From NCBI RefSeq assembly GCF_009708175.1, contig NZ_WMBB01000001.1, positions 124,001 through 188,000 of the forward strand: a DNA stretch of 64,000 nt, read 5' to 3'. The translations under genes and the position numbers were made by a program. Numbering within the stretch: position 1 is the stretch's first letter; each line of letters begins with the position of its first letter. The notes below the pieces were generated by a model. The model made no database searches. It was not told the DNA's origin and saw nothing but the letters and a program-made list of their open reading frames with translations. This document shows positions 17,960 through 26,260 of this stretch, piece by piece. This stretch comes from Nocardia aurantiaca (GTDB taxonomy: Bacteria > Actinomycetota > Actinomycetes > Mycobacteriales > Mycobacteriaceae).

Positions 17960-20110
17960 TCACTTACACAGGTCGTCGGCCGCGTTCACATGCTCCAGAT
18001 CGGGCGGAAGTGTGACCGGAGTCGCACTCGGGCCGCCCGAGTCGCTCGGGGTGTCGGGCAGCGGCTGCCCGAAGGCCGTCGGCGTCTTCACGGTGCCGGT
18101 GAAGTCGGAACCGAGGACCACCTCCACGATGCTGCCCAGCCCGCTCGCCGGCTCCAGGACCGCACCGGGAATGGCGCTGGCCACCGTTCCCGCCTCGGCC
18201 TCGTGACCGCTGGAGAAGCGGACCTTGGTCTTGGCCGAGGTGCCGTCGGCGTAGTTGCCGGTGCTGTAGATCTGGAAACCCTGCGCGGCCAGCCTGGTCG
18301 CCGTGGTGCCGGCGATGCCCGCCTGGCCGGAACCGTTGGACACCTGCACCGAGACCGTGTTCGGATCCACCGCCGCCGGCTTGGGTTTGGCGACGGGTGC
18401 GGCGCTGGTGCTCGCCGGGGTGTCGGTCTTCTTCTCGCCGGGCAGCGGCTGATCGTCGATGACGGCGCGGAAGATGGCCTTGATATCCGATTCCCGCGGG
18501 ATCTCGTTGCCGTAGGAAGTGGTGCCCGCGGTCGGGACGGTCAGGAAGGTGATGCTCCCGGCCTGCATCTTCTGCAGCGAACGGCCCAGTGTCAGCAGGT
18601 CTTTGGTGCTGACGTTGTCCATGAAGGAGTGCTGGGCGAAGGCGTTGATGAACCCGTTGAGCTTGCCCGGGTCGAACAGCACCTTGCTCGACAACGCGCT
18701 GCGCAGCAGCGAGGACAGGAAGCGCTGCTGCCGGTTGATGCGGTCGTAGTCGCTGCGCTCCTCGCCGTAGACGTGGCGGGCGCGCACATAGTCCAGCGCG
18801 GTGGAACCGTTCACGACCTGCTTGCCGGGGGTGGTGAGCACGGTGCCGAGGACCTCGTCGACCAGCGGTTTGGTGGTGCACACCTCGACGCCGCCGACCA
18901 CGTCGACCATGGATTCGAAGCCGGAGAAGTCGATGCCGACGAAGTGGTTGATCTTCAGGCCGGACAGCTTGGTGATCACCTTGGTCAGGCATTTGGGCCC
19001 GCCCAGCGCATAGGTGGCATTGAGCTTGTCGCCGTCGGCGGCCGGGAATTTCTCGCCGGTGTAGACGGCCTTGTCGTTGTCCCAGCCCTCGCAGACCGGG
19101 CGGGAGACGTCCAGGTCGCGGGGGAAGGACACGGCCACCACGCGGGCCCGGTTGGCCGGGATGTTGACCAGCATGACGGTGTCGGAGCGCGCGCCCTCGG
19201 CGTCGGCCACGCTGCCCGCGCCCAGGCTGCCATTGGCGCCCGCGCGGGTGTCGGTGCCGACGATGAGGAAGTTCTCGTCACCGCTCTGCCCGTCGGCGTC
19301 GACGATGTCGGGGGAGTTGTCGTCGAGGGCGGAGACCTGCTGGAAGTTGTTGTCCTTGGCGCGGAGATAGCTCCAGCCGCTGCCGGTGACGATGAGCGCG
19401 ATGACGGCGACGATGGCGAGCCCGACGCGACCGGCCAGGTGCAGGCGCCGGTTGCGTCGGCGGTTCGCGCTCGAAACCCGTGTAGCCGGTGTGGAACCCA
19501 CGGCTGCGGGGAGCGCGGTGGTCGGATAGTCCGCGGGGGATTTGATTTTTCGCGTCAGGGCCCGGGTGTGTTCGGGCGGAGTGGGCGCGGGCGGCGTCGG
19601 CGGGGTGGCCTCGGTGACCGGGGGTAGTTCCACGGTGACCGGATCGGCTGTCGGGTCGACCGGCCGCGCGGTCCGGTTGCTGCCGGTGCCGGGTGCGTTG
19701 GCGACCCGGCGTAGGTGGCTGGTGTCGCGCACGGTGCGCTGGGAGCCGGTGCTCGTCACGGGCGGGGATCCGTTGATGGGTGCGGGGTTCTGCGGGGGAG
19801 TCGGAGGCGCCGGAACGGGTGTCGAGCCGGCCGGTCCAACTGTTGTGTGGCCGCTGCCCGGCTCGACGCCATCGACTACCGGTTCGTCTGGCTTATTCGC
19901 CGCGGCCCGGCGCCGTCGGCGGGTCTGGCGCTCGCTGTCCACCCGCTCGACGAGGTCTTGGACCGAAATGGGCGCGGCGGCGGGATCGGAGTCGTCGGTA
20001 TGGCGTGAGCGCCGGCCGGTGCGCGCCTGGTCGTCCGAGTCCGCGGGATAGCGCTCCCAGGGGGCGCGACCTCCGGGTCGTGGCGTGCGCCCGTACCGAT
20101 CGTCACCCAC
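17960..20110 (-). CDS. LytR-CpsA-Psr (LCP) cell-wall ligase with LytR_C domain
   Basis: LCP enzymes attach undecaprenyl-linked glycopolymers to peptidoglycan; in mycolic-acid bacteria they ligate arabinogalactan. The 716-residue protein has a long Pro/Thr-rich cytoplasmic N-terminus (about 220 residues), one membrane helix (LAGRVGLAIVAVIALIVTGSGW), the LCP domain with conserved Arg/Asp segments (VVAVSFPRDLDVSR and DYVRARHVYGEERSDYDRINR), and a C-terminal LytR_C domain starting VSVQVSNGSGQAG. GTG 20110 is chosen because GAGG lies 7 bp upstream; a TTG at 20113 is adjacent. Its neighbour dus matches Rv0822c-Rv0823c. Confidence 0.88.
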   Translation of the reverse strand: MGDDRYGRTPRPGGRAPWERYPADSDDQARTGRRSRHTDDSDPAAAPISVQDLVERVDSERQTRRRRRAAANKPDEPVVDGVEPGSGHTTVGPAGSTPVPAPPTPPQNPAPINGSPPVTSTGSQRTVRDTSHLRRVANAPGTGSNRTARPVDPTADPVTVELPPVTEATPPTPPAPTPPEHTRALTRKIKSPADYPTTALPAAVGSTPATRVSSANRRRNRRLHLAGRVGLAIVAVIALIVTGSGWSYLRAKDNNFQQVSALDDNSPDIVDADGQSGDENFLIVGTDTRAGANGSLGAGSVADAEGARSDTVMLVNIPANRARVVAVSFPRDLDVSRPVCEGWDNDKAVYTGEKFPAADGDKLNATYALGGPKCLTKVITKLSGLKINHFVGIDFSGFESMVDVVGGVEVCTTKPLVDEVLGTVLTTPGKQVVNGSTALDYVRARHVYGEERSDYDRINRQQRFLSSLLRSALSSKVLFDPGKLNGFINAFAQHSFMDNVSTKDLLTLGRSLQKMQAGSITFLTVPTAGTTSYGNEIPRESDIKAIFRAVIDDQPLPGEKKTDTPASTSAAPVAKPKPAAVDPNTVSVQVSNGSGQAGIAGTTATRLAAQGFQIYSTGNYADGTSAKTKVRFSSGHEAEAGTVASAIPGAVLEPASGLGSIVEVVLGSDFTGTVKTPTAFGQPLPDTPSDSGGPSATPVTLPPDLEHVNAADDLCK

Positions 20111-20333
20111 CAACGAACCTCACTTTGCTCTTGATGCCGAGGGCCATGATAACGATTTCGCCACGGTGAACCACTCGAACGTATGTCCACCGCAGGTGGG
20201 GCCGGTATTTCTGCTTTGTCCGGGTGCGCCGCGCACCTGGACGGCCATGCCTCCGCAAAGTGTGCCAGGGTACGCGCGCAAGGCCCGGGAGCTGCGCCGG
20301 GCGGTGTCCGGATCGAGCCCGAACCGGGAGCGT

Positions 20334-21482
20334 TCAGCCACCGCTGTGCATGACGTCGGCCGCGGTGGGCACGGTCGTGTCCTCGGGATCATCGAGCCAG
20401 CCGTCCGGGAGGGCAACCTTGGTCTGCGGGGAACCCTGCCGCCCGCGCGGGCCGAGCGCGTCGGCCGGGAACGGCACGTCCGGATCCAGCTGCCCGACCA
20501 GGTCGGCGATCTGCGCGAGGCTGGTCACGGTGGCGAACCGCCGGCGCAGCGCCGAACCCACCGGGAAGCCCATCAGGTACCAGGCCATGTGCTTGCGGAT
20601 ATCACGCATGGCCTTGTCCTCGCCGTCGTGCTCGACGAGCAGCGCCGCGTGCCGATAGAGGATCTCGCCGACCTTGCCCAGGGTGGGGCCCGCGGGAATC
20701 GGCTCGCCGCGCAGGGCGGCGCTCAGTTCGGCGAACAGCCACGGGCGGCCCAGGCAGCCGCGGCCGACGACCACGCCGTCGCAGCCGGTCTCGGCCATCA
20801 TGCGCAGGGCGTCCTCGGCGGTGAAGATATCGCCGTTGCCCAGCACCGGAATGCTGGTGACGGTCTCCTTGAGCCGGGCGATGGCGGACCAGTCCGCCTG
20901 CCCGGAGTAGAGCTGCGCGGCCGTGCGGGCGTGCAGTGAAACCGCCGCCGCGCCTTCGGCTTCGGCGATCCGGCCGGTGTCCAGGTAGGTGTGGTGCTCG
21001 TCGTCGATGCCGATGCGGAACTTGAAGGTGACCGGCACATCGCCTGCGGCCGAGACCATTTCGCGCACGATCTCGCGGAACAGCCGCCGCTTGTATGGCA
21101 GCGCCGACCCGCCGCCGAGGCGGGTCACCTTGCGCACCGGGCAGCCCAGGTTCATGTCGATGTGGTCGGCCCAGCCCTCGCCGACCACGATCCGTACCGC
21201 CTCGCCCAGGGTCTTGGGGTCGACGCCGTAGAGCTGCATGGAGCGCGGCGACTCGTCCGGCCCGAAGGCCATCATGTTCAGCGTCTTCTCATTGCGCTCC
21301 ACGATGGCGCGGGCGGTGATCATCTCGCACACGTACAGCGAAGTGGCGCTGCCGAATTCGCGGCACAGGGTGCGGAAGGCGACATTGGTGATGCCCGCCA
21401 TCGGGGCCAGCACGACCGGCGGATCGAGCGGGTAGGGGCCGATCCGCAGCTCGGTCTTGGGGGCTTCGAGCGAGGCAGTCAC
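20334..21482 (-). CDS. dus: tRNA-dihydrouridine synthase, DusB/NifR3 type
   Basis: FMN- and NADPH-dependent enzyme that reduces specific uridines in tRNA D-loops. 382 residues with a TIM barrel: substrate/FMN motif VVLAPMAGITNVAFR near the N-terminus, catalytic Cys in MNLGCPVRKVTRLGGGSALP, and GNGDIFTAEDALRMM plus DGVVVGRGCLGRPW in the C-terminal half of the barrel. It ends with a short helical domain. Monocistronic by spacing. Confidence 0.92.
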   Translation of the reverse strand: MTASLEAPKTELRIGPYPLDPPVVLAPMAGITNVAFRTLCREFGSATSLYVCEMITARAIVERNEKTLNMMAFGPDESPRSMQLYGVDPKTLGEAVRIVVGEGWADHIDMNLGCPVRKVTRLGGGSALPYKRRLFREIVREMVSAAGDVPVTFKFRIGIDDEHHTYLDTGRIAEAEGAAAVSLHARTAAQLYSGQADWSAIARLKETVTSIPVLGNGDIFTAEDALRMMAETGCDGVVVGRGCLGRPWLFAELSAALRGEPIPAGPTLGKVGEILYRHAALLVEHDGEDKAMRDIRKHMAWYLMGFPVGSALRRRFATVTSLAQIADLVGQLDPDVPFPADALGPRGRQGSPQTKVALPDGWLDDPEDTTVPTAADVMHSGG

Positions 21483-21545
21483 GCTCTCCAGTCTCTCATC
21501 CGCGCGACCGTGGCCAGAGCCGCCCGCCCGCCGGAGTGCCCCCGG

Positions 21546-21715
21546 TCACAGCGCTGCGCGCGCGGCGGGCCGGGTGCCGGGCTGGGACTCGAAGGTGATT
21601 GTCTCCAGCAACGGCTTGCGCTGGGTCTTCTGGACGGCCGCGATCCGCCACTGCCCGTCGGCCTCGCGCACCACCGTGTAGGTGACCCGCTTGCCCAGCT
21701 TTTTCGGCTGCCTCT
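21546..21715 (-). pseudogene. C-terminal remnant of a SnoaL-like (SgcJ/EcaC-type) protein
   Basis: Only about 50 residues remain, including VTYTVVREADGQWRIAAVQKT and a tail rich in Ala/Arg, ending at TGA 21546-21548. The VVRE-DGQWRI-AA pattern is the last strands of SnoaL-like DUF4440 folds. Upstream in frame the sequence turns directly into the antisense of a MarR fragment, with no start codon or N-terminal strands. The break lies at about 21700-21726. The family call rests on a short segment. Confidence 0.55.
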
Positions 21716-21725
21716 TGGCCGAGTC

Positions 21726-22013
21726 CCCGGCGAACTGGCCGCCCGCACCGGACTCACCACCGGACCGACCACCCGCCTCATCGACCGCCTGGAACAGGCG
21801 GGCTACATGCGCCGGGTGCCGGATGCCAACGACCGCCGCAAGGTGCTGGTCGAACCCGTCGGCCGACCCGCCGATCTCGACCGGATGCTCGCCCCCCGGC
21901 AGAAGGGCGGTGAAATCCTGCTCGGCTACACCCCTGAGCAGCGCGAAGTCCTCTTCGACTACTTCGACCGCACCGCCACGGCCTTCCAAGAGACGGTCGA
22001 GGAAATCGAGTGA
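21726..22013 (+). pseudogene. N-terminally truncated MarR-family regulator
   Basis: About 95 residues remain: GELAARTGLTTGPTTRLIDR is the recognition helix region, then LEQAGYMRRVPDANDRRKVLVEP is the wing, then a C-terminal dimerisation helix to TGA 22011-22013. The N-terminal helices expected before the GELAA motif (about 55-60 residues) are missing, and no start codon with a ribosome site precedes it. It begins exactly where the opposite-strand SnoaL remnant ends, which points to a deletion that removed both 5' ends. Confidence 0.65.
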
Positions 22014-22037
22014 GCCGCACCGACCCCGGACATGACG

Positions 22038-22070
22038 ACGGCCCCTCGGGAATGAATCCCGAGGGGCCGT
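22038..22070. terminator. Terminator between the MarR remnant and desA
   Basis: A perfect 14-bp stem (22038-22051 with 22057-22070) and a 5-nt ATGAA loop, 19 bp beyond the desA stop; serves minus-strand desA and plus-strand readthrough. Confidence 0.7.
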
Positions 22071-22089
22071 GCCGGACTGGCGGTACCGG

Positions 22090-23058
22090 TCAGCTGCCGG
22101 TGGCGGCCAGTTCCTGCTCGCGCTTGGCGGCCTCGCGGGCCAGCATGCGGTCGCGCTGCTCCTCGAACTTCACCACGTCCTTGCTGAGCTTCTCGAGGAA
22201 GGCGCCCAGGCGCTCCCGGGTCGCCTCACCGCGGGCGGTGAAGTCGTCGCGCTCGAAGATCCTCCACTTCTTGAGCACCGGGTTCACCACCTCTTCGAGG
22301 TGCTGGCGCAGGTCGTAGATGCCGTGCTTGGCCATCAGCACGCCGTTGCGGCGGAAGTTGGGCATGCCGGCGCCCGGCATCTGGAAGTTCTCCAGAATGA
22401 GGGTGATGGCGTCGAGAGCCTGGTCGGGCGAGAGGTCCAGGGCCGCACCGCACATGTTGCGGTAGAAGATCATGTGCAGGTTCTCGTCGGCCGCGATGCG
22501 CTGCAGCATGCGGTCGGCGATGGGGTCGTCACAGACCCGGCCGGTGTTGCGGTGCGAGACGCGAGTGGCCAGCTCCTGGAAGGTCACGTACGCGACCGAG
22601 TGCAGGAAGCCGGCGTCCGCCTCGGTGGGGGAGGCGAACCCGTTGGTCATATGGATCATGCGCGCCTGCTCGAGGGCGACCGGGTCGACGCCGCGGGTGA
22701 CGACCAGGTAGTCGCGCATGACGATGCCGTGCCGGTTCTCCTCGGCGGTCCAGCGACCGACCCAGGTGCCCCAGGCCCCGTCCTGCGAGAAGTTCTCGGC
22801 GATCTCACGGTGGTAGGAGGGCAGATTGTCCTCGGTGAGCAGGTTGGTGATCATGGCGGCCTTGGCCACCTCGTTCAGCCGCGACTGCGACGGATCCCAA
22901 TCCTCGCCGCCCATCGCCGCGAAGTTGCGGCCTTCGTCCCACGGCACGTAGTCGTGCGGATGCCATTCCTTGGCCAGGGAGAGGTGGCGATTGACGTTCT
23001 CCTCGGCAATTGGCTCCAACTCCGTCAGTAGCTCGAGTTGAGTCAGATCCTTTGCCAT
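22090..23058 (-). CDS. desA: Acyl-[ACP] desaturase (stearoyl-ACP Delta9 type)
   Basis: Soluble di-iron desaturase that inserts a double bond into ACP-bound acyl chains; in mycobacteria the DesA1/DesA2 type feeds mycolic acid synthesis. 322 residues. Di-iron ligands are visible in WTAEENRHG (EENRH) and in RIAADENLHMIFYR (DENLH), the paired ExxH motifs. The order LCP-dus-desA matches Rv0822c-Rv0824c. The upstream gap carries an imperfect 20-bp palindrome that may bind a lipid-sensing TetR regulator. Confidence 0.9.
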   Translation of the reverse strand: MAKDLTQLELLTELEPIAEENVNRHLSLAKEWHPHDYVPWDEGRNFAAMGGEDWDPSQSRLNEVAKAAMITNLLTEDNLPSYHREIAENFSQDGAWGTWVGRWTAEENRHGIVMRDYLVVTRGVDPVALEQARMIHMTNGFASPTEADAGFLHSVAYVTFQELATRVSHRNTGRVCDDPIADRMLQRIAADENLHMIFYRNMCGAALDLSPDQALDAITLILENFQMPGAGMPNFRRNGVLMAKHGIYDLRQHLEEVVNPVLKKWRIFERDDFTARGEATRERLGAFLEKLSKDVVKFEEQRDRMLAREAAKREQELAATGS

Positions 23059-23121
23059 ACATGTGCCCTTCGTGTCGTGCGTCGTGCTGTCATACCCTCG
23101 CCGGCCTGCCGCCGCGCCAAT

Positions 23122-23162
23122 ACCTTACGTGACCGTAGGGTGATGTGAAACTCACACGTGTG
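23122..23162 (-). promoter_or_regulatory. Palindromic operator candidates upstream of desA
   Basis: The sequence from 23122 to 23141 reads ACCTTACG-TGAC-CGTAGGGT, in which 8 of 10 half-site positions are symmetric. Eleven bp further on is a perfect CACACGTGTG (23153-23162). Both lie 64-104 bp ahead of the desA start. Mycobacterial desaturases are known to be repressed by TetR-type lipid sensors; the match to a specific repressor site is not checked. Confidence 0.45.
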
Positions 23163-23268
23163 CCATTGCGGTGTTGGTGAGAGATGTCATATGACAGGCG
23201 GCCCACAGCGACCGGTGTATCGCTGTGGGCCGCGGTTCGTTAGCCGCACGTCGTCTTCCGGTGCACGG

Positions 23269-23847
23269 CTACTTCTTGCCCAGTAGATCGCCCAGCACGG
23301 TGCCGAGCGCGCTGCCCGCGTTCCGGCCGACCGCCTTGCCGAGGATGGAGCCCAGGTCGCCTCCGGTGTTTCCCCCGGTGGCGCCGCCGAGCAAACCGCC
23401 GAGGATGTCGCCGAGGCCGCCGCCACCGGGCTCGGCGGCCACGCCGCCGAGGGCCTTCCCGCTGAGGTATGCCAGCACGATCGGGGCGAGCATGGGCAGC
23501 AGTCTGCCGATCAGATCCTGGCTGATATCGCTGCCGCCGACATTGCCGAGAGCGTTGATCACCGTGTTCTTGTCGGCGCCGAAGGTCTGATCGACGATCT
23601 GGCTGCCGTTGACGACGTCCACCTGATCGATGTCGACACCGCCGTCGAGCAGTCCGTGCGGCTGGTTGGCGACTTCGTTCTCCAGATTCAGGCCGACATC
23701 GGGGTTGCCGGCCTGTGTCTGAAAACCGCCGAGTAGGACGGGTACGGCCGCGTCGATCGCTGTTTTGGCAGTCGCCTCGTCGACGCCGAGCTTCTCGGCG
23801 ATCTGGGCGACCGGGACATTGGCGAGCAGGTCATCGAAGGAGGTCAT
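23269..23847 (-). CDS. DUF937 (YidB-like) family protein
   Basis: 192 residues: a helical N-terminal half (FDDLLANVPVAQIAEKLGVDE, AIDAAVPVLLGGFQ) that is the DUF937 hallmark, and a Gly/Leu-rich C-terminal half with repeated LGGLLGG and LGSILGK segments. No signal peptide. The function of the family is unknown; the C-terminal repeats suggest an oligomerising or membrane-associating tail. It stands alone between desA and tRNA-Lys. Confidence 0.75.
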   Translation of the reverse strand: MTSFDDLLANVPVAQIAEKLGVDEATAKTAIDAAVPVLLGGFQTQAGNPDVGLNLENEVANQPHGLLDGGVDIDQVDVVNGSQIVDQTFGADKNTVINALGNVGGSDISQDLIGRLLPMLAPIVLAYLSGKALGGVAAEPGGGGLGDILGGLLGGATGGNTGGDLGSILGKAVGRNAGSALGTVLGDLLGKK

Positions 23848-23982
23848 GAACTCCGCCTGTGGTGGTGGTTGCCGGGAAAGGCTCTGTCCGGGTCACGGTA
23901 GGTGAGGACCGGATGGATTGCCACGGATTCGCGGATGTGGCGAGGGGCCCGGTGATACGTCTCCGGGCCCCTCACGCGGGCG

Positions 23983-24055
23983 TGCCCCCACCAGGGCTCG
24001 AACCTGGGACCTGCGGATTAAAAGTCCGTAGCTCTACCAACTGAGCTATAGGGGC
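23983..24055 (-). tRNA. tRNA-Lys (TTT)
   Basis: Cloverleaf on the minus strand: acceptor GCCCCTA/TGGGGGC with discriminator A, D-loop AGCTCAGTTGGTAGAGC, anticodon loop ACTTTTAAT giving TTT, and T-loop GGTTCGAGCC. CCA is not encoded. 73 nt. Confidence 0.97.
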
Positions 24056-25141
24056 GTGCGGGACGTCAGTTTAATGTGCCGACCCCCTAAGTGTTAAACG
24101 AGTATCCGATTGTGCTCTGGCAGATGGTGTTTGCGCAGGTCATAGCCCGGTCGGATGGGGCTGGGCGGTGCGGCGCGGGCGGGGTGGCGGGGTCCGCGGG
24201 GAATGGGAGTACCCGGGCGGGGGTGACGCGGTGTGCCGTTGGGGTGACTTGCCGTGCCGATCGGCGAGGCTCGGGGGGTCGTGGGGTCCGGATCGGGGGA
24301 CGATGTCCCGCTGTGAGGGTGCGGACCCGGTCGGTGCGGCGCCGCGAGAAAAAGGACCTGGGGTCGGCAGGGGTCCGGTGCGGAGTGTGGCGGGTGGAGT
24401 GTCGATGTCGTCCCGTCGCGCCGGTGAGCGACCGCTGATTGCCGTTGTCGAGGGGTCCGGCAATCGCCTTGCCACTCAATTTGTTTCGTAGCGCTGGAGT
24501 GTGAATATCATCCAATGGTGATGTGTGGCAAGCTTTTTGGGGCTGTGGGCCGTTACCGGCCGGGGTCGGCGCGGGGGTGGCGCCGGCGACTCGATGGCGA
24601 TGCGGCGTCGATGAGAACAGTGTGCGCATCGCCGATCGGTGTGGCGAACATCGGTGGGATATGGGCGAATTCGCCGAATCGAACCAATCATCCCTTCGAT
24701 TGCCGGGATATTGCGGTTTTCGATAGGGGGTATGCTGGCTAACTGACTTTCCGGTACACCTCACGCTGGGTGCGCTTTCCGGGTACGGTGACCGACTGGT
24801 GAATTCCCGAAGAACCGGGATTGCCCCGGCGGCACGGGATTCGGCTTATCGTTGATGTGCCCGAACGTGTCGCGACCGGTCTGGCCGATCGCGGCTCCCA
24901 TACGATGAAGCTGCGGGGAGGCGGACCAGGACAACGTGAACGCCCGGGCGCGCACCCGCTGTGCACCCTGGCGGGAAAAACTATACCAGTTGGTGTGTTT
25001 CAAGTTTTTCGCGCTTTTTCGTACCAAGAGTTTGGTCATTCCGGGCGAAGCCCGTTTTGAAGTATTTGAAAGACACGTAACTTTGCGTCGAGGCCGCGCG
25101 CCGGTCTGCGACGGTTAGCTAGCTTCGGAGGCATTTCGAGC
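24056..25141. other. About 1.1 kb without a recognisable gene
   Basis: Frames open in this stretch have unusual composition, no ribosome sites and no familiar motifs. The second half (24480-25130) is AT-richer than the surroundings, with runs such as CAAGTTTTTCGCGCTTTTTC near 25001. It contains one palindrome-like site near 24979 and the promoter region of the TetR gene. It may be a decayed gene region or a long regulatory gap. Confidence 0.5.
24979..25000 (+). promoter_or_regulatory. Candidate autoregulatory operator upstream of the TetR gene
   Basis: Halves AACTATACCAG and TTGGTGTGTTT agree at 7 of 11 symmetric positions, with the strong core ATACCA/TGGTGT. This resembles the 22-26 bp autoregulatory elements bound by gamma-butyrolactone receptors. 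It lies 142 bp before the regulator start. Inference from pattern only. Confidence 0.35.
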
Positions 25142-25807
25142 ATGGCACGGCAGCAAGAGCGGGCCCGCCGGACACGCGCGGCGATCATCAGGTCCGCCGC
25201 CGTTGAGTTCGGGAAGAGCGGCTATGCCGCTGCATCGCTCAACCGCATATTGGAAGGTTCCCGGGCGACCAAGGGGGCCATGTACTTTCACTTCGACTCC
25301 AAGGAGGACCTGGCCCGTGCGGTGCTGGAGGCGGCGGTCGACCGCTATCGGGCATCGACCGAAAGGTGGCTCGCCAGAACCGATCTCGACCCACTGGACG
25401 TGCTGCACGGCATGATCGACGAGATCGCGCTGCGGCTGGAGAACGACATCATCATCCAGGCCGAGTTCCGGCTCATCATCGAGCCGGAGTTCTATCGCGA
25501 CATCCAGGCCGGCGGCGGCCGCATCCTCGGGCGCGCTATTCGGCAGCTCGCGGTGAAAGCGGCCGAGCGCAAACAGCTGCGTCAGGATTCGGATCCGGAC
25601 CGATTCACCCGCACCCTGGCGGCGGCGCTGGCGGGTCAGCGCTACATCGCCGATGTGCTGGCGGGTCCGGTGGATCTGCGGTCCCGGTTCGCCGAGGCGC
25701 TCGAGGTGATCGTGGATGCCACCGCGACACCGGAGTGGACCGAGGAGTTCCGCCGCACCGGCTGGCGGGTGTCCGCCCGCCTCGAAGATCTTAACTTGGG
25801 ACTCTGA
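25142..25807 (+). CDS. TetR-family regulator, gamma-butyrolactone-receptor-like
   Basis: 221 residues. The N-terminal helix-turn-helix (RTRAAIIRSAAVEFGKSGYAAASLNRILEGSRATKGAMYFHFDSKEDLARAVL) is close to the ScbR/ArpA-type sequence, where KGAMYFHF and SKE are characteristic. The C-terminal ligand domain is not diagnostic. Such receptors repress secondary-metabolism genes until a butyrolactone binds. ATG 25142 follows GGAGG. There is no butenolide/butyrolactone synthase in the window, so a plain TetR repressor for another ligand remains possible. Confidence 0.65.
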   Translation: MARQQERARRTRAAIIRSAAVEFGKSGYAAASLNRILEGSRATKGAMYFHFDSKEDLARAVLEAAVDRYRASTERWLARTDLDPLDVLHGMIDEIALRLENDIIIQAEFRLIIEPEFYRDIQAGGGRILGRAIRQLAVKAAERKQLRQDSDPDRFTRTLAAALAGQRYIADVLAGPVDLRSRFAEALEVIVDATATPEWTEEFRRTGWRVSARLEDLNLGL

Positions 25808-25816
25808 CCAGCAGAT

Positions 25817-25846
25817 TTGGGAATCACGCGGAGGCTGTCATAAGCT
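25817..25846 (+). promoter_or_regulatory. Promoter of the tRNA-Glu/Asp/Phe cluster
   Basis: TTGGGA (25817-25822) and TAAGCT (25841-25846) at 18-bp spacing, about 54 bp before tRNA-Glu and after the TetR stop. Confidence 0.5.
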
Positions 25847-25899
25847 ATCTCCGCTCCCAACGGAAGCCGTTGAGCAAACGGTCCGGAGAAATCCGGCGG

Positions 25900-25972
25900 G
25901 CCCCCTTCGTCTAGCGGCCTAGGACGCCGCCCTTTCAAGGCGGTAGCGCGGGTTCGAATCCCGTAGGGGGTA
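25900..25972 (+). tRNA. tRNA-Glu (TTC)
   Basis: Acceptor GCCCCCT/AGGGGGT, discriminator A, anticodon loop CTTTCAA giving TTC, T-loop GGTTCGAATCC. 73 nt; first of three tRNAs read from one promoter. Confidence 0.97.
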
Positions 25973-26007
25973 CGACGATGGCGACATCGTTGTCGGAGCA
26001 GAAGCAA

Positions 26008-26081
26008 GGCCCTGTGGCGCAGTTGGTTAGCGCGCCGCCCTGTCACGGCGGAGGTCGCGGGTTCGAGTCCCGTCAGGGTCG
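26008..26081 (+). tRNA. tRNA-Asp (GTC)
   Basis: Acceptor GGCCCTG/CAGGGTC, discriminator G, anticodon loop CTGTCAC giving GTC, T-loop GGTTCGAGTCC. 74 nt, 35 bp after tRNA-Glu. Confidence 0.97.
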
Positions 26082-26120
26082 CAAGACAACTAAAGCTCGG
26101 CATTCGAATCGGGTGCCTAC

Positions 26121-26194
26121 GGCCAGGTAGCTCAGTTGGTACGAGCGTCCGCCTGAAAAGCGGAAGGTCGCCGGTTCGATCCCGGCCTTGGCCA
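26121..26194 (+). tRNA. tRNA-Phe (GAA)
   Basis: Acceptor GGCCAGG/CTTGGCC, discriminator A, anticodon loop CTGAAAA giving GAA, T-loop GGTTCGATCCC. 74 nt, last tRNA before a strong terminator. Confidence 0.97.
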
Positions 26195-26208
26195 CTTCGA
26201 TCGCAGGG

Positions 26209-26256
26209 AGCCCCTGCTCGCGGAAAGCGCGAGTGGGGGCTTTCTTCGTTTATTTT
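26209..26256 (+). terminator. Intrinsic terminator of the tRNA cluster
   Basis: AGCCCC..CTCGCG (26209-26222) pairs with CGCGAG..GGGGCT (26228-26241) around a short loop and is followed by TTTCTTCGTTTATTTT. One of the few hairpins in the window with a real T-rich tail. Confidence 0.85.
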
Positions 26257-26260
26257 GTGG

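Noticed and set aside
24087..24764. 225-codon minus-strand frame in the gene-free interval
   Set aside because: No ribosome site, His/Pro/Arg-rich composition, no motif; typical of chance frames at high GC.
23983..25141. Integrated element using tRNA-Lys as attachment site
   Set aside because: No integrase, no repeat of the tRNA 3' end nearby, and the flanking genes on both sides look native.
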